A stretch of DNA of 64,000 nt from Acidisphaera sp. S103 (GTDB lineage: Bacteria > Pseudomonadota > Alphaproteobacteria > Acetobacterales > Acetobacteraceae), in contig NZ_LMUJ01000063.1 in NCBI RefSeq assembly GCF_009765975.1, positions 97,996 to 161,995 on the forward strand, written 5' to 3'. The notes below the pieces were generated by a model that did no database searches, had not been told where the DNA came from, and saw only the letters and a program-made list of their open reading frames with translations. The stretch's first letter is position 1; every line of letters starts with the position of its first letter. Shown in pieces: positions 1 through 9,960 of the stretch. A program made the position numbers and the translations under genes.

Positions 1-343
1 GACCCTGGTAGCCGAGAACATCGCCCAGCAGTTGGAGCGTCGCGTGGCGTTCCGCCGGGCGATGAAGCGGGCGGTGCAGTCGGCGATGCGTCTGGGTGCC
101 CAGGGCATCCGGATCAATTGCGGCGGCCGTCTTGGCGGCGCGGAAATCGCACGGGTGGAGTGGTATCGCGAGGGTCGCGTGCCGTTGCATACGCTGCGTG
201 CCGACATCGATTACGGGATTGCGACGGCGAAGACGACCTATGGCACCTGCGGCGTGAAGGTGTGGGTGTTCAAGGGCGAAATCCTTGCCCATGACCCGAT
301 GGCTCAGGACCGCAAGGCCGCCGAACAGGCTCCGCAGCGGTAG
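1..343 (+). CDS. rpsC: 30S ribosomal protein S3, C-terminal part
   Basis: The reading frame is open from the window edge (first full codon at base 2) to the TAG at 341-343, so only about the last 113 residues of S3 are present. The visible part matches the C-terminal S3 domain, with the stretch [19 protein letters not shown] and the ending motif [17 protein letters not shown]3 sits at the mRNA entrance of the 30S subunit. The N-terminal KH domain lies outside the window. It is followed after 15 bases by rplP, the standard order. Confidence 0.97.
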   Translation, partial: TLVAENIAQQLERRVAFRRAMKRAVQSAMRLGAQGIRINCGGRLGGAEIARVEWYREGRVPLHTLRADIDYGIATAKTTYGTCGVKVWVFKGEILAHDPMAQDRKAAEQAPQR

Positions 344-358
344 ATGGAATTGTAGAAG

Positions 359-775
359 ATGCTTTCTCCGAAACGGACAAAATATCGCAAGCAGCACAAG
401 GGCCGCATCCATGGCTTGTCCAAGGGTGGCACCGCGCTGAACTTCGGCTCCTTCGGCCTCAAGGCCCTGGAGCCTGAGCGGATCACCGCGCGGCAGATCG
501 AGTCCGCTCGCCGGGCGATTACGCGTGCGATGAAGCGCGCGGGGCGTGTGTGGATCCGGATTTTCCCGGATGTGCCGGTGTCGACGAAACCGGCCGAAGT
601 CCGCATGGGCTCCGGCAAGGGCTCGCCGGAGTTCTGGGTGGCACGCGTCGCCCCGGGCCGCATCATGTTTGAGATCGACGGCGTGACGCCGGAACTCGCC
701 CGCGAGGCGCTGACCCTCGGGGCGGCCAAGCTGCCGATCCGGACGAAATTCATCGCGCGGATCGGAGACGCCTGA
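359..775 (+). CDS. rplP: 50S ribosomal protein L16
   Basis: The 138-residue product has the usual length for L16 and the characteristic N-terminus [16 protein letters not shown]. The central block around residues 62-90 ([17 protein letters not shown], then [14 protein letters not shown]) is the L16 signature. L16 binds 23S rRNA near the peptidyl transferase centre and the A-site tRNA elbow. Its TGA overlaps the first base of the rpmC ATG, so the two are translationally coupled within the S10/spc operon. Confidence 0.97.
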   Translation: MLSPKRTKYRKQHKGRIHGLSKGGTALNFGSFGLKALEPERITARQIESARRAITRAMKRAGRVWIRIFPDVPVSTKPAEVRMGSGKGSPEFWVARVAPGRIMFEIDGVTPELAREALTLGAAKLPIRTKFIARIGDA

Positions 776-996
776 TGGCCAAGAATGCGCTCTACAAGGC
801 TGGCGATGTCCGGGCGAAGACGCCGGATGAGCTGTCGGGGCTGCTGCTGGATCTGCGCAAGGAGCAGTTCAACCTGCGCTTCCAGCGTGCCACCGGCCAA
901 TTGGAAGGCACCGGCCGGGTGCGTGAATGTCGCCGCGAGATCGCTCGCGTGAAAACCATCCAGGCGGAAAAGACTCGTTCCGCCGGTAAGTCGTAA
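775..996 (+). CDS. rpmC: 50S ribosomal protein L29
   Basis: A 73-residue protein with the L29 pattern: an N-terminal helix ([20 protein letters not shown]), then [10 protein letters not shown] and a C-terminal helix containing [10 protein letters not shown]29 lies near the exit of the ribosomal tunnel and forms part of the docking site for trigger factor and SRP. The start codon overlaps the rplP stop by one base. It is followed by rpsQ after 12 bases, with AGGAGAG just upstream of that gene. Confidence 0.96.
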   Translation: MAKNALYKAGDVRAKTPDELSGLLLDLRKEQFNLRFQRATGQLEGTGRVRECRREIARVKTIQAEKTRSAGKS

Positions 997-1008
997 GGAG
1001 AGAGGGCG

Positions 1009-1326
1009 ATGCCAAGGCGCGTCCTGACAGGGCGGGTGACCAGCGACAAGATGGACAAGACCATTACGGTTCTTGTCGATCGGCGCGTGATGCATCCGCT
1101 GTATAAGAAGTTCATTCGCCGGTCGAAGAAATACGCGGCGCATGATGAGGCGAATGTGTGCAAGATCGGCGATCTGGTTCGCATCGCCGAATGCGCGCCC
1201 ATCAGCAAGCGCAAGACCTGGACCTTGATCGAGCGCAATGGCGCGAACATCGATGGTGCCGAGGCCGAGAGCGCTGCCATCCTCGAGTCGGTTTCGGCGC
1301 CTTCCGCGCCCGCGCCGGCTGCGTAA
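1009..1326 (+). CDS. rpsQ: 30S ribosomal protein S17
   Basis: 105 residues. The first ~80 form the S17 OB-fold ([21 protein letters not shown], then [19 protein letters not shown] and [18 protein letters not shown]). S17 usually has 80-90 residues; this one carries an extra Ala/Ser/Pro/Glu-rich tail of about 20 residues ending in [10 protein letters not shown], likely disordered. S17 binds 16S rRNA early in 30S assembly. Preceded by AAGGAGAGAG, a strong ribosome binding site. Confidence 0.96.
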   Translation: MPRRVLTGRVTSDKMDKTITVLVDRRVMHPLYKKFIRRSKKYAAHDEANVCKIGDLVRIAECAPISKRKTWTLIERNGANIDGAEAESAAILESVSAPSAPAPAA

Positions 1327-1338
1327 GGGAGACGGTCG

Positions 1339-1707
1339 ATGATTATTGTAGAGACCAATCTCGAGGTCGCCGACAACTCGGGCGCGCGTCGCGTCCAGTG
1401 CATCAAGGTGCTGGGCGGATCGAAGCGCCGGTTTGCCTCGGTCGGCGATGTGATCGTCGTGTCGATCAAGGAAGCCATTCCCCGCGGCAAGGTGAAGAAG
1501 GGCGATGTCCACCAGGCGGTGGTCGTGCGCACGTCGTTCCCGGTTCGCCGAGCCGATGGCAGCGCGATCCGCTTCGACCGCAATGCCGCCGTGCTGATCA
1601 ACAAGCAGCAGGAGCCGATCGGCACCCGCATCTTTGGCCCGGTCGTGCGTGAGCTGCGTGGACGCAAGTTCATGAAGATCATTTCTCTCGCGCCGGAGGT
1701 GCTGTAA
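1339..1707 (+). CDS. rplN: 50S ribosomal protein L14
   Basis: 122 residues, the exact usual length of L14, starting [19 protein letters not shown] and containing [24 protein letters not shown] and the C-terminal [17 protein letters not shown]14 contacts L19 and 16S rRNA at an intersubunit bridge. The stop codon overlaps the ATG of rplX (TAATG), so the pair is coupled. Confidence 0.98.
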   Translation: MIIVETNLEVADNSGARRVQCIKVLGGSKRRFASVGDVIVVSIKEAIPRGKVKKGDVHQAVVVRTSFPVRRADGSAIRFDRNAAVLINKQQEPIGTRIFGPVVRELRGRKFMKIISLAPEVL

Positions 1708-2027
1708 TGGCCGCGCGCATCCGTAAGGGCGACATCGTCCTGGTGACGACCGGCAAGAGCAAGGGCCAGCGCGGCGAAGTGCTGCGCGTGTTCCCGGCCG
1801 CCGATCGGGCGATCGTGCAGGGGGCTGCCATGGCGCGCCACCACACGAAGCCGACCGGGATGGGCCAGCCGGGCGGGATCATCGACAAGGAAGCGACGAT
1901 CCACATGTCCAATCTGAAGCTGGTCGACCCCAAGAGCGAAAAGCCGACCAAGGTCGGGTTCCGCGTGCTTGAGGGCGGCCGCAAGGTCCGCGTCGCCAAG
2001 GCGACCGGCGAAGTGATCGAAGGCTAG
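1707..2027 (+). CDS. rplX: 50S ribosomal protein L24
   Basis: 106 residues with an N-terminal KOW motif ([20 protein letters not shown], residues 6-25) and the L24 central block [21 protein letters not shown]24 is an assembly initiator for the 50S subunit and lies near the exit tunnel. Overlaps rplN by one base and is followed after 4 bases by rplE. Confidence 0.97.
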   Translation: MAARIRKGDIVLVTTGKSKGQRGEVLRVFPAADRAIVQGAAMARHHTKPTGMGQPGGIIDKEATIHMSNLKLVDPKSEKPTKVGFRVLEGGRKVRVAKATGEVIEG

Positions 2028-2031
2028 TGCG

Positions 2032-2727
2032 ATGAGCGGAACGAAGAACCAGCCGAAAGGCAAGGCGGGCGGCAAGACCGCTGCCCCACGTGGTGGGAGC
2101 GGTGCGCCGGCCGGCAAGGAAGCCCAACGCGCCGCTCGGCGGGTGGAAATGGTCGGCGTCGATGCGCCGGTCACCTCTCCCAGCGATCTGCCGCGCTTTC
2201 TGCAGCGCTACCGTAGCGAAGTGCGGGCGAAGCTGCAGGCGGAGTTCGGCTACAAGAACGAGATGCAGATTCCGAAGCTCGACAAGATCGTCATCAACAT
2301 GGGTGTTGGTGAGGCGACGGGCGACCAGAAGAAGCTCGACGCCGCGGTGGCCGAACTGAACGCGATTGCTGGGCAGCGCCCGGTGAAGACGGTGGCCAAG
2401 AAGGCGATCGCCGGCTTCAAGATCCGCAAGGGTCTGCCGATCGGCTGCAAGGTCACGCTCCGCAAGGCGCGCATGTATGAATTCCTGGACCGTCTGGTCA
2501 CCATTGCCATGCCGCGGCTGCGCGATTTCCGCGGCATCACCGGCAAGGGTTTCGATGGCCGTGGCAACTTCGCCATGGGTCTGAAGGAACAGATCATCTT
2601 CCCGGAGATCAACTACGACCGGGTGGACGACATTCGCGGCATGGACATCCAGTTCGTGACCACCGCGAAGACCGATGCCGAAGCGAAGGCCCTGCTGAAG
2701 GCTTTCGATCTACCTTTCGCCAACTGA
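2032..2727 (+). CDS. rplE: 50S ribosomal protein L5 with N-terminal extension
   Basis: The core (from about residue 50: [49 protein letters not shown]) is unmistakably L5, which binds 5S rRNA and contacts the P-site tRNA. L5 usually has about 180 residues; this frame gives 231 because of a Lys/Gly/Ala-rich N-terminal extension of about 50 residues. An internal ATG at 2149 (residue 40) would give a protein of nearly normal size, so the true start is uncertain. The first ATG lies 4 bases after the rplX stop, which favours the long form. Confidence 0.93.
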   Translation: MSGTKNQPKGKAGGKTAAPRGGSGAPAGKEAQRAARRVEMVGVDAPVTSPSDLPRFLQRYRSEVRAKLQAEFGYKNEMQIPKLDKIVINMGVGEATGDQKKLDAAVAELNAIAGQRPVKTVAKKAIAGFKIRKGLPIGCKVTLRKARMYEFLDRLVTIAMPRLRDFRGITGKGFDGRGNFAMGLKEQIIFPEINYDRVDDIRGMDIQFVTTAKTDAEAKALLKAFDLPFAN

Positions 2728-2782
2728 GTATTTGGAAAACCCCTGGGCACATGCCCGGTAGGTTCCGGAGGATCTAAACAGG

Positions 2783-3088
2783 ATGGCCAAAACTTCCCAG
2801 GTCAACCGCAATAAGATGCGTGAGAAGATGGCGAAGCGCGACAAGTCCAAGCGCCAGGTGCTCAAGGACGTCTTGATGGACAAGACGCTTCCGGTCGAGG
2901 ACCGCTTCAACGCGTCTTTGAAGCTGGCGCAGATGCCGCGCAACGGCGCGTCTGTGCGGGTTCGCCTGCGCTGCGAACTGACCGGCCGCTCACGCGGCAA
3001 TTATCGCAAGTTCAAGCTCTGCCGTATCGCGCTGCGCGATCTGGCCAGTGCCGGGCAGATCCCCGGCATGGTCAAGGCGAGCTGGTAG
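2783..3088 (+). CDS. rpsN: 30S ribosomal protein S14 (zinc-free type)
   Basis: 101 residues, the length of the long, zinc-independent S14 class found in most proteobacteria. No CxxC pair is present. Recognised by [20 protein letters not shown] at the N-terminus and by [20 protein letters not shown] at residues 64-83. S14 assembles late into the 30S head next to S3 and S10. A GGAGGATC ribosome binding site lies upstream. Confidence 0.97.
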   Translation: MAKTSQVNRNKMREKMAKRDKSKRQVLKDVLMDKTLPVEDRFNASLKLAQMPRNGASVRVRLRCELTGRSRGNYRKFKLCRIALRDLASAGQIPGMVKASW

Positions 3089-3101
3089 AGGGAACGGCAC
3101 G

Positions 3102-3500
3102 ATGTCAATGTCCGATCCCGTCGGGGATATGCTGACCCGCATCCGCAATGCCCAGCGCGCGCGCCACTCGGTCTGTGTGGCGCCGGCGTCGAAGCTGCGG
3201 GAGAATGTGCTGGGTGTGCTGAAGCGTGAAGGCTTCATCCGGGGTTATGCCTCGGAGCAGCTACGCCCAGGCGTCGCGCAACTGCGCATCGAGTTGAAGT
3301 ACAACGAAGGTGAACCGGTCATCAAGGAGATCCATCGCGTCTCCAAGCCGGGCCGCCGGGTGTACTCCAAGATCAAGGAACTGCAACGGGTCTACGCTGG
3401 CCTGGGTATTTCCATCCTTTCCACGCCGGCTGGCGTGATGAGCGATGCCGAGGCTCGCGCTGCCAATGTTGGCGGCGAAGTCCTCTGCCGCGTGTTCTAA
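3102..3500 (+). CDS. rpsH: 30S ribosomal protein S8
   Basis: 132 residues from the ATG at 3102 ([20 protein letters not shown]), the normal S8 length. An upstream in-frame start inside rpsN was rejected because it adds 18 unrelated residues. The C-terminal signature [20 protein letters not shown] and the ending GGEVLCRVF are typical. S8 binds helix 21 of 16S rRNA and in many bacteria represses the spc operon translationally. Confidence 0.97.
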   Translation: MSMSDPVGDMLTRIRNAQRARHSVCVAPASKLRENVLGVLKREGFIRGYASEQLRPGVAQLRIELKYNEGEPVIKEIHRVSKPGRRVYSKIKELQRVYAGLGISILSTPAGVMSDAEARAANVGGEVLCRVF

Positions 3501-3510
3501 GGGGCCGACA

Positions 3511-4044
3511 ATGTCACGCGTCGGAAAATATCCGGTCGAAATTCCCGCCGGTGTGCAGGTTGCCATCGCCGGGGGCATGGTGACCGCGAAGGGTAAGCTT
3601 GGCGAACTGAAGTTGCCGCTGACCGATTTGGTGCAGGCCACGGTCGACGGCAACAAGGTCAGCGTCAAGCCGCTGAACAACGAGACCCGCTCTCGCATGA
3701 TGTGGGGTACGACCCGTGCGCTGATCGCGACGATGGTGAAGGGGGTATCCACCGGCTACACGAAGTCGCTGGAAATCACCGGCACCGGCTATCGCGCGGC
3801 CGTGCAGGGCAAGAACCTGGAGATCAACCTCGGGTTCTCGCATCCGGTGGTGTTCCCGGTGCCCGATGGCATCAAGATCACCTGCGAGCGGCCGACCTCG
3901 ATCAAGGTCGAGGGTATGGACAAGCGCCAGGTCGGCCAGGTTGCCGCGGAAATCCGGGGGTTCCGTCCGCCTGAGCCCTATAAGGGCAAGGGCGCGCGCT
4001 ACTCCGACGAAGTCATCCGGCGCAAGGAAGGTAAGAAGAAATGA
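3511..4044 (+). CDS. rplF: 50S ribosomal protein L6
   Basis: 177 residues from ATG 3511 ([16 protein letters not shown]), the usual L6 size with two similar domains. The C-terminal signature [20 protein letters not shown] is present. L6 lies at the factor-binding region near the sarcin-ricin loop. It overlaps rplR by 4 bases (ATGA), a classical coupling arrangement. Confidence 0.98.
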   Translation: MSRVGKYPVEIPAGVQVAIAGGMVTAKGKLGELKLPLTDLVQATVDGNKVSVKPLNNETRSRMMWGTTRALIATMVKGVSTGYTKSLEITGTGYRAAVQGKNLEINLGFSHPVVFPVPDGIKITCERPTSIKVEGMDKRQVGQVAAEIRGFRPPEPYKGKGARYSDEVIRRKEGKKK

Positions 4045-4403
4045 GCGCCAAGCACGATCTTTCCGTTCGCCGCAAAAGCCGGCTGCGCTACCAGATCAAG
4101 CAGAAATCGCACGGGCGTCCCCGCCTGTCGGTGTTCCGCTCGGGCAAGAACATGTATGCCCAGGTCATCGACGACGCGCAGGGCACCACGGTTGCCGCTG
4201 CCTCGACGCTGGACGCCGGCCTGAAGGCCGAACTGAAGACGGGGGCCGACAAGGCCGCCGCCGCGGCGGTTGGCAAGCTGGTCGCCGAACGGGCGCTGGC
4301 CGCCGGCATCAAGCAGGTGGTCTTCGACCGCGGCTCCTATCTGTATCACGGCCGGGTCAAGACCCTGGCCGATGCCGCCCGCGAAGGCGGGTTGGATTTC
4401 TAG
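4041..4403 (+). CDS. rplR: 50S ribosomal protein L18
   Basis: 120 residues with the L18 pattern: a basic N-terminus, [20 protein letters not shown] at about residues 30-49, and the ending [27 protein letters not shown]18 binds 5S rRNA together with L5. Starts at the ATGA overlap with rplF and is followed by rpsE after 10 bases. Confidence 0.98.
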   Translation: MSAKHDLSVRRKSRLRYQIKQKSHGRPRLSVFRSGKNMYAQVIDDAQGTTVAAASTLDAGLKAELKTGADKAAAAAVGKLVAERALAAGIKQVVFDRGSYLYHGRVKTLADAAREGGLDF

Positions 4404-4413
4404 GGAAACACAC

Positions 4414-5016
4414 ATGGCACGTGAACCGAGAGAAGGTGGCGGCCGGGGCCGGGATCGCGAGCGCGGTGGCGACCGCGAGCCCGATGACGGCATCATCGAC
4501 AAGCTGGTGACCATCAACCGCGTCGCGAAGGTGGTGAAGGGCGGACGTCGTTTCGCTTTTGCCGCCCTGGTGGTGGTTGGCGACCAGAAGGGCCGCGTCG
4601 GCTACGGCGCCGGCAAGGCACGCGAAGTGCCGGAGGCCATCCGCAAGGCGACCGAACGTGCCAAGCGCGGCATGATCCGGGTGCCGATGAAGGAAGGCCG
4701 CACGCTGCACCATGATGTCACCGGCCACTTCGGCGCCGGTAACGTGATTCTGCGGTCGGCCACGGCCGGCACCGGGATCATCGCCGGTGGTCCGTTGCGC
4801 GCAGTGTTCGAAACGCTCGGGATTGGCGACGTCGTGGCGAAAAGCCTCGGCAGCCGGAACCCGCATAACATGGTGAAGGCGGCGTTCGCGGCGTTGCAGA
4901 AATGCGCCAGCCCGCGTTCGGTGGCGACGCGTCGTGGCAAGAAGGTGCCGGAACTGTTCGGCCGCCGTGACGTCCCGAACGCTCCGCCGGCACAGGAGGC
5001 TACGGCCAATGCCTAA
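4414..5016 (+). CDS. rpsE: 30S ribosomal protein S5
   Basis: 200 residues from ATG 4414. After a Gly/Arg/Glu-rich lead of about 25 residues comes the double-stranded-RNA-binding-like S5 domain ([38 protein letters not shown]) and the C-terminal domain ([14 protein letters not shown]). S5 is involved in translational fidelity and mRNA unwinding at the entry site. The rpmD start overlaps its 3' end by 8 bases. Confidence 0.97.
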   Translation: MAREPREGGGRGRDRERGGDREPDDGIIDKLVTINRVAKVVKGGRRFAFAALVVVGDQKGRVGYGAGKAREVPEAIRKATERAKRGMIRVPMKEGRTLHHDVTGHFGAGNVILRSATAGTGIIAGGPLRAVFETLGIGDVVAKSLGSRNPHNMVKAAFAALQKCASPRSVATRRGKKVPELFGRRDVPNAPPAQEATANA

Positions 5017-5191
5017 GGTTCGCGTGACGCAAACCCGTTCCGCCCTCGGCCGCCTACCCGGCCAGAAGGAAACCCTGGTCGGTCTCGGCCTGAACAAGCT
5101 GCGGGCGACCCGTGAACTGGAGGATACGCCTTCGATTCGCGGGATGATCCGCAAGGTTGCCCACCTGATCAAGGTGGAGGAGCTGTCCTGA
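5009..5191 (+). CDS. rpmD: 50S ribosomal protein L30
   Basis: 60 residues from ATG 5009 ([20 protein letters not shown]), with the L30 signature [20 protein letters not shown]. Short L30 of bacterial type binding 23S rRNA. The frame extends upstream within rpsE, but the chosen ATG gives the family length; AGGAGG lies 9-14 bases upstream. Followed by rplO after one base. Confidence 0.96.
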   Translation: MPKVRVTQTRSALGRLPGQKETLVGLGLNKLRATRELEDTPSIRGMIRKVAHLIKVEELS

Positions 5192-5192
5192 C

Positions 5193-5684
5193 ATGAATCT
5201 TAACGAACTGCGCGACAATCCCGGCGCGCGCCTGAAATTCAAGCGGCTTGGCCGCGGTATTGGTTCAGGCAAGGGGAAGACATCCGGCAAGGGCGTCAAG
5301 GGCCAGAAGGCGCGCGAAGGCGTGTCGCTGAATGGCTTCGAAGGCGGTCAGTTGCCGATCTATCGGCGGTTGCCGAAGCGTGGCTTCTTTAATCATTTCC
5401 GCAAGTCGTACGCCCCGGTGAATCTGGGCGCACTGGATGCGGCGATCGAGGCCGGCAAGATCGACGGTTCTCAGCCGATCACCGAGGCGATCCTGTTCGC
5501 GGCCGGCCTGGCGACGCAGAACAACAAGGACGGCATCCGGTTGTTGGCGGAAGGCACGATCACGCGCGCCATCACCATCACCGTCTCCGGCGCTTCGGTG
5601 ACGGCGAAGGCAGCGGTTGAAGCGGCGGGTGGGTCGGTGACGACGACGGTTGCGCCGAAGGCGGCAGCGGCAGAAGCAGCCTGA
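5193..5684 (+). CDS. rplO: 50S ribosomal protein L15
   Basis: 163 residues. The N-terminal glycine-rich, basic stretch ([20 protein letters not shown], residues 22-41) and [19 protein letters not shown] are diagnostic of L15, which contacts many 23S rRNA elements. The C-terminal tail is Ala/Val-rich. It is followed by a strong hairpin before secY. Confidence 0.97.
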   Translation: MNLNELRDNPGARLKFKRLGRGIGSGKGKTSGKGVKGQKAREGVSLNGFEGGQLPIYRRLPKRGFFNHFRKSYAPVNLGALDAAIEAGKIDGSQPITEAILFAAGLATQNNKDGIRLLAEGTITRAITITVSGASVTAKAAVEAAGGSVTTTVAPKAAAAEAA

Positions 5685-5703
5685 CCTCCAACGTGATGAA
5701 GCG

Positions 5704-5745
5704 AAAGCCACGTGGGCGGTTTTAGCCGCCCCGTGGCTTTTTGCT
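5704..5745 (+). terminator. Hairpin with T-rich tail between rplO and secY
   Basis: AAAGCCACG (5704-5712) pairs with CGTGGCTTT (5732-5740), and GGGCGG (5714-5719) with CCGCCC (5726-5731), leaving a 6-base loop and one bulged T. The stem is followed by TTGCTT. This looks like an intrinsic terminator or attenuator 20 bases after the rplO stop. Because secY normally shares the spc transcript, it may be leaky or be backed by a secY promoter downstream. Confidence 0.8.
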
Positions 5746-5797
5746 TGACCGGCATCCGGCTTGCGCCAAATTAAGTCCGATCACAAAGGGAAATCCC

Positions 5798-7123
5798 ATG
5801 GCATCCGCTGCCGAACAGCTTGCGGCTAATCTCAATCTGGGCGTCTTCTCCAAGGCGACCGAACTGAAGCAGCGCATCTGGTTCACCCTTGGGGCGCTGG
5901 TCGTCTATCGCCTGGGAACCTACATCCCCATTCCAGGCGTCGACCCGTCGGTGATGGCGCAGATGATGTCGCAGCATGGCGGCGGCCTGTTCGGCATGCT
6001 GGACATGTTCACCGGCGGCGCGCTGAAGCGGCTGACCGTATTCGCGCTGAACATCATGCCTTACATCAGCGCCAGCATCATCATCCAGTTGATGACCAGC
6101 GCCATTCCGACCCTGGAAGCCCTGAAGAAAGAGGGCGAAAGCGGCCGCAAAAAGCTCAACCAGTACACCCGCTACCTGACGGTGCTGATCGCCGTGTTCC
6201 AGTCCTACGGCATCGCGGTCAGCCTGGAGACGATGAATGGCGCCGTGATCGACCCCGGCTGGTTCTTCCGTTTCTCCAGCGTGATCACCCTGGTTGGCGG
6301 CACCATGTTCCTGATGTGGGTGGGTGAGCAGATCACCGCCCGAGGCATCGGCAACGGCACCAGCCTGATCATCATGGCCGGCATCGTGGCCAATCTGCCC
6401 ACAGCCTTCGCATCGATGCTGGAAATGGGGCGGACCGGTGCGTTGTCGCCCTTCTTCATCCTGATATTCCTGGTGATCGCCGTCGCCACGATCGCGATCA
6501 TCGTGTTCGTGGAGCGAGCGCAACGGCGCATTGCCGTGCAGTACCCCAAGCGCCAGGTCGGGAATCGGATGTTCGGCGGCGACTCGACGCATATTCCGCT
6601 GAAACTCAACACCTCGGGCGTCATTCCGCCGATCTTCGCCAGTTCGATCCTGCTGATCCCGGCGGCGGTCGCCGGATTTGCCACCAACGGTCCGGCCTGG
6701 CTGCAGGCGATCGGGGCACAGCTAGGGCAGGGTCAGCCGCTGTATCTGGGCCTGTATGCGTTCATGATCATCTTCTTCTCCTACTTCTACACCGCGGTGG
6801 TGTTCAATCCGGAGGAGACAGCGGACAACCTGAAAAAATACGGCGGCTTTATCCCCGGCATCCGGCCGGGCAGCGCGACAGCCGAGTATTTCGACCGGAT
6901 CCTGACCCGGTTGACCACGGTCGGCGGCATCTACCTGGTGGCGGTCTGCCTGTTGCCGCAAATTCTGATCACCGACTACGGATTGCCGTTTTATTTCGGC
7001 GGCACCTCGATCTTGATCGTCGTATCGGTTACAATGGACACCGTGACGCAGATTCAATCGCATCTGCTCGCACATCAATACGAAGGTCTTATTCGTAAGA
7101 CACGGGGCAAGGGGCGTCGGTGA
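5798..7123 (+). CDS. secY: Preprotein translocase subunit SecY
   Basis: 441 residues from ATG 5798, the usual SecY length. About ten transmembrane segments can be seen. Recognisable blocks are the N-terminal [25 protein letters not shown], split here into [17 protein letters not shown] and [10 protein letters not shown], then [16 protein letters not shown] and [19 protein letters not shown]. SecY is the protein-conducting channel in the inner membrane and works with SecE, SecG and SecA. Its TGA overlaps the GTG start of adk. Confidence 0.98.
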   Translation: MASAAEQLAANLNLGVFSKATELKQRIWFTLGALVVYRLGTYIPIPGVDPSVMAQMMSQHGGGLFGMLDMFTGGALKRLTVFALNIMPYISASIIIQLMTSAIPTLEALKKEGESGRKKLNQYTRYLTVLIAVFQSYGIAVSLETMNGAVIDPGWFFRFSSVITLVGGTMFLMWVGEQITARGIGNGTSLIIMAGIVANLPTAFASMLEMGRTGALSPFFILIFLVIAVATIAIIVFVERAQRRIAVQYPKRQVGNRMFGGDSTHIPLKLNTSGVIPPIFASSILLIPAAVAGFATNGPAWLQAIGAQLGQGQPLYLGLYAFMIIFFSYFYTAVVFNPEETADNLKKYGGFIPGIRPGSATAEYFDRILTRLTTVGGIYLVAVCLLPQILITDYGLPFYFGGTSILIVVSVTMDTVTQIQSHLLAHQYEGLIRKTRGKGRR

Positions 7124-7770
7124 AACTCATTCTGCTAGGCCCTCCCGGGGCGGGGAAGGGCACCCAGGCTAAGCGCCTGGAGGAACGGTACGGGATCGTG
7201 CAGATCTCCACCGGCGATATGCTGCGGGCCGAGGTTGCTGCCGGCAGTGCCATCGGCAAGGAGGCCAAGGCGGTCATGGAGGCGGGGCAACTCGTCTCCG
7301 ACGATATCCTGGTCCGCATGCTGGCGTCCCGGCTGGAGCAGCCGGATGCGGCCAAGGGGTTCATCCTCGACGGCTTCCCGCGTACCGTGCCGCAGGCTCG
7401 GGCACTGGATCGGATGCTGCAGGACAAGGGCCTTCGGCTCGACGCCGTGGTGGAACTGAAGGTGGACGACGCCGCGCTGACCGATCGGATCGCCGGCCGC
7501 TTCACCTGCGCGAAATGCGGCACCGGCTACCACGACGTATTCAAACCTACGGCGAAGGCTGGGGTCTGCGACTCGTGCGGGTCGACCGAGTTCGTCCGCC
7601 GAGCCGACGATAACCGGGAGACGGTGGCAGCGCGTCTGGAGGCCTATCATCAGCAGACCGCGCCGATCATCCCGCACTACGCGGCGACGGGGATTCTCAA
7701 AACCGTCGACGGAATGGCCGATATCGATGAGGTTACCCGCCAGCTCGACCGCGCATTGGCCGGGGTTTGA
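7120..7770 (+). CDS. adk: Adenylate kinase (zinc-binding LID)
   Basis: 216 residues with GTG start at 7120, overlapping the secY stop by 4 bases. The P-loop [12 protein letters not shown] is at residues 6-17, the AMP-binding region contains STGDMLR, and DGFPRT is present. The LID domain carries CAKCG ... CDSCG, a four-cysteine zinc site not found in the E. coli enzyme but common in alphaproteobacteria and Gram-positives. It interconverts ATP + AMP and 2 ADP in the cytoplasm. The secY-adk order is standard. Confidence 0.98.
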   Translation: MKLILLGPPGAGKGTQAKRLEERYGIVQISTGDMLRAEVAAGSAIGKEAKAVMEAGQLVSDDILVRMLASRLEQPDAAKGFILDGFPRTVPQARALDRMLQDKGLRLDAVVELKVDDAALTDRIAGRFTCAKCGTGYHDVFKPTAKAGVCDSCGSTEFVRRADDNRETVAARLEAYHQQTAPIIPHYAATGILKTVDGMADIDEVTRQLDRALAGV

Positions 7771-7811
7771 TACTTATGTTGAGTTCCTCACGCAGAGTTG
7801 ATAAGTCTTCG

Positions 7812-7839
7812 TTGACTCCTGCACAGCAGAAACTATAGT
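7812..7839 (+). promoter_or_regulatory. Sigma-70-like promoter upstream of rpsM
   Basis: TTGACT at 7812-7817 and TATAGT at 7834-7839 are separated by 16 bases, close to the consensus. It lies in the 180-base adk-rpsM gap and would give a leader of about 105 bases for rpsM-rpsK-rpoA-rplQ. The leader contains the perfect palindrome CCCCATATGGGG at 7857-7868. Confidence 0.7.
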
Positions 7840-7950
7840 CCCGCGCTCCGGCGCAGCCCCATATGGGGGTTTGGCGCCGCTTGCGCGTATTTCAGCCTTT
7901 CGGGGCAGTTAAAGGGTCCGGGTCAGTCGCCGGACGACAGGAGAGTAAGC

Positions 7951-8328
7951 GTGGCGCGTATTGCCGGCGTGAATATCCCGACGAATAAGCGAGTGACCAT
8001 TGGGCTTCGCTATATCTATGGCATCGGCCCGACCAAGGCCGCTGCGATCTGTCAGCAGCTTAGCATTCCGGACGATCGCCGGGTCAACCAGCTTTCGGAT
8101 GACGAAATCCTCCGCATCCGCGAACTGATTGACCGTGAGTATCGCGTGGAAGGCGATCTGCGGCGTGAAGTGGCGATGAACATTAAGCGGCTGATGGACC
8201 TGGGCTGCTATCGCGGCTTGCGGCATCGCCGTGGCCTGCCGGTGCGCGGTCAACGGACCCACACGAACGCCCGCACCCGCAAGGGCAAGGCGGTGGCGAT
8301 CGCCGGCAAGAAGAAAGTCACCAAATAA
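7951..8328 (+). CDS. rpsM: 30S ribosomal protein S13
   Basis: 125 residues from GTG 7951 ([20 protein letters not shown]), usual for S13. It has the helix-two-turn-helix core and the C-terminal signature [21 protein letters not shown]13 lies in the 30S head and contacts the P-site tRNA and L5 across bridge B1b. AGGAGAG precedes the start. First gene of the alpha operon here. Confidence 0.98.
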   Translation: MARIAGVNIPTNKRVTIGLRYIYGIGPTKAAAICQQLSIPDDRRVNQLSDDEILRIRELIDREYRVEGDLRREVAMNIKRLMDLGCYRGLRHRRGLPVRGQRTHTNARTRKGKAVAIAGKKKVTK

Positions 8329-8414
8329 GATAAGCCAGAAGGCTTATCTCATCGAAAGCGTTATGCCGCGCCGGTTTTCGGCGCGGCTGGCAGTTGAAGC
8401 AGGATCAAAGACAC

Positions 8415-8810
8415 ATGGCGAAACCCGCCGCAGCCGCTCGGCCTCGCCGCAAAGAGCGTAAGAACATCATCGCAGGCGTGGCGCATGTCGCGGCCACGTT
8501 CAACAATACGGTGATCACCATCACGGATGCCCAGGGCAACGCTATCGCATGGTCGTCCGCGGGCAGCCAGGGCTTCAAGGGCAGCCGCAAAAGCACCCCG
8601 TATGCTGCCCAGGTCGCGGCCGAGGATGCCGGCAAAAAAGCGCGTGAGCACGGTATGGAGACGTTGGAGATTGAGGTCAGCGGACCTGGTTCGGGACGCG
8701 AAAGCGCCCTGCGGGCGTTGCAGGCGGTCGGCTTCCAGGTTTCGACCATCCGCGACATGACCCCGATTCCGCACAATGGCTGCCGGCCGCGGAAGCGCCG
8801 GCGGGTTTGA
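8415..8810 (+). CDS. rpsK: 30S ribosomal protein S11
   Basis: 131 residues from ATG 8415 ([18 protein letters not shown]). The core [20 protein letters not shown] and the C-terminal [16 protein letters not shown] are diagnostic. S11 lines the E/P-site platform next to the Shine-Dalgarno duplex. The frame opens 21 bases earlier, but that ATG adds residues not seen in the family. No rpsD follows, as usual in alphaproteobacteria. Confidence 0.97.
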   Translation: MAKPAAAARPRRKERKNIIAGVAHVAATFNNTVITITDAQGNAIAWSSAGSQGFKGSRKSTPYAAQVAAEDAGKKAREHGMETLEIEVSGPGSGRESALRALQAVGFQVSTIRDMTPIPHNGCRPRKRRRV

Positions 8811-8892
8811 AGTTCGCGTTCGCGCCGGCCGGCGCCGTCCGGCCAGGGGCGGACCAGAAGGCCGAGGTTTTTGACACTGTCCAGGGGACATC

Positions 8893-8911
8893 AACCGCGC
8901 CCGACGCGGTT
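8893..8911 (+). promoter_or_regulatory. Hairpin just upstream of the rpoA ribosome binding site
   Basis: AACCGCG (8893-8899) and CGCGGTT (8905-8911) form a perfect 7-bp stem with a 5-base loop. It ends 3 bases before the AAAGG that serves the rpoA ATG at 8929. A structure so placed could tune rpoA translation; function is inferred only from position. Confidence 0.45.
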
Positions 8912-8928
8912 CGAAAGGTGTTGGTAGT

Positions 8929-9960
8929 ATGAGGCAGAGCGCAGTTATCCAGAGAAATTGGCAATCTCTGATCAAGCCTGAGAAACTGGAAGTCGAGCCA
9001 GGCGCCGATCCGTCGCGCGTCGCCACCGTCGTCGCCGAACCGCTGGAGCGTGGCTTCGGCATGACGCTCGGCAATGCGATCCGCCGCATCCTGCTGTCCT
9101 CGCTGCAAGGCGCGGCCGTCACCGCGGTGCAGATCGATGGTGTGCTGCACGAATTCAGCAGCGTGCCCGGCGTTCGTGAGGACGTGACGGACATCGTGCT
9201 GAACATCAAGCAACTCGCGTTGCGGATGCACGGTGAGGGCCCGAAGCGGATGACGCTGACCGCTACCGGCCCGGGCGAGGTCCGCGCCGGTCAGATCCAG
9301 TCCGGTCATGACATCGACATCATGAACCCCGAACTGATCATCTGTACCCTGGACGACGGGGTGAAGCTGGGCATGGAGTTCACGGTCAACCTGGGCAAGG
9401 GCTATCAGCCGTCCAGCGTCAACCGTCCGGAAGATGCCCCGATCGGGCTGATCCCGGTGGACAGCATCTACTCGCCGGTGCGCCGCGTGTCTTACAGCGT
9501 TGCCCCGACCCGCGTGGGTCAGGTCACCGACTACGACAAGCTGCTGCTGACGGTGGAAACCAACGGCGCGGTGACGCCGGAAGATTCCGTCGCGCTCGCG
9601 GCTCGCATTCTGCAGGACCAGCTACAGCTCTTCATCAACTTCGATGAGCCCCAGCAGATCCGCACGGAGGAGCCGCAAGACGATCTGCCGTTCAACCGTA
9701 ACCTGCTCCGTAAGGTGGATGAGCTAGAACTGTCCGTCCGTAGCGCCAACTGCCTGAAGAACGACAACATCGTCTACATCGGCGATCTGGTGCAGAAGTC
9801 CGAACAGGAGATGCTGCGCACACCGAACTTCGGCCGCAAGTCGCTGAATGAGATCAAGGAAGTGCTGACGTCCATGGGCCTCGGCCTGGGCATGAGCGTG
9901 GCCGGTTGGCCGCCTGAGAATATCGAAGACCTGGCTAAGCGGCTCGAAGAGCCGTTCTGA
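8929..9960 (+). CDS. rpoA: RNA polymerase alpha subunit
   Basis: 343 residues. The N-terminal assembly domain (residues 1 to about 235) includes [20 protein letters not shown] and the dimerisation region; the C-terminal domain after about residue 255 includes [15 protein letters not shown] and [15 protein letters not shown]. The alpha dimer nucleates assembly of RNA polymerase, and its C-terminal domain contacts UP elements and activators. Placed between rpsK and rplQ as in most proteobacteria. Confidence 0.99.
   Translation: MRQSAVIQRNWQSLIKPEKLEVEPGADPSRVATVVAEPLERGFGMTLGNAIRRILLSSLQGAAVTAVQIDGVLHEFSSVPGVREDVTDIVLNIKQLALRMHGEGPKRMTLTATGPGEVRAGQIQSGHDIDIMNPELIICTLDDGVKLGMEFTVNLGKGYQPSSVNRPEDAPIGLIPVDSIYSPVRRVSYSVAPTRVGQVTDYDKLLLTVETNGAVTPEDSVALAARILQDQLQLFINFDEPQQIRTEEPQDDLPFNRNLLRKVDELELSVRSANCLKNDNIVYIGDLVQKSEQEMLRTPNFGRKSLNEIKEVLTSMGLGLGMSVAGWPPENIEDLAKRLEEPF

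Noticed and set aside
7771..7950. Possible tRNA or riboswitch in the adk-rpsM gap
   Set aside because: The gap has a good promoter and a 12-base palindrome but no cloverleaf or known riboswitch core.
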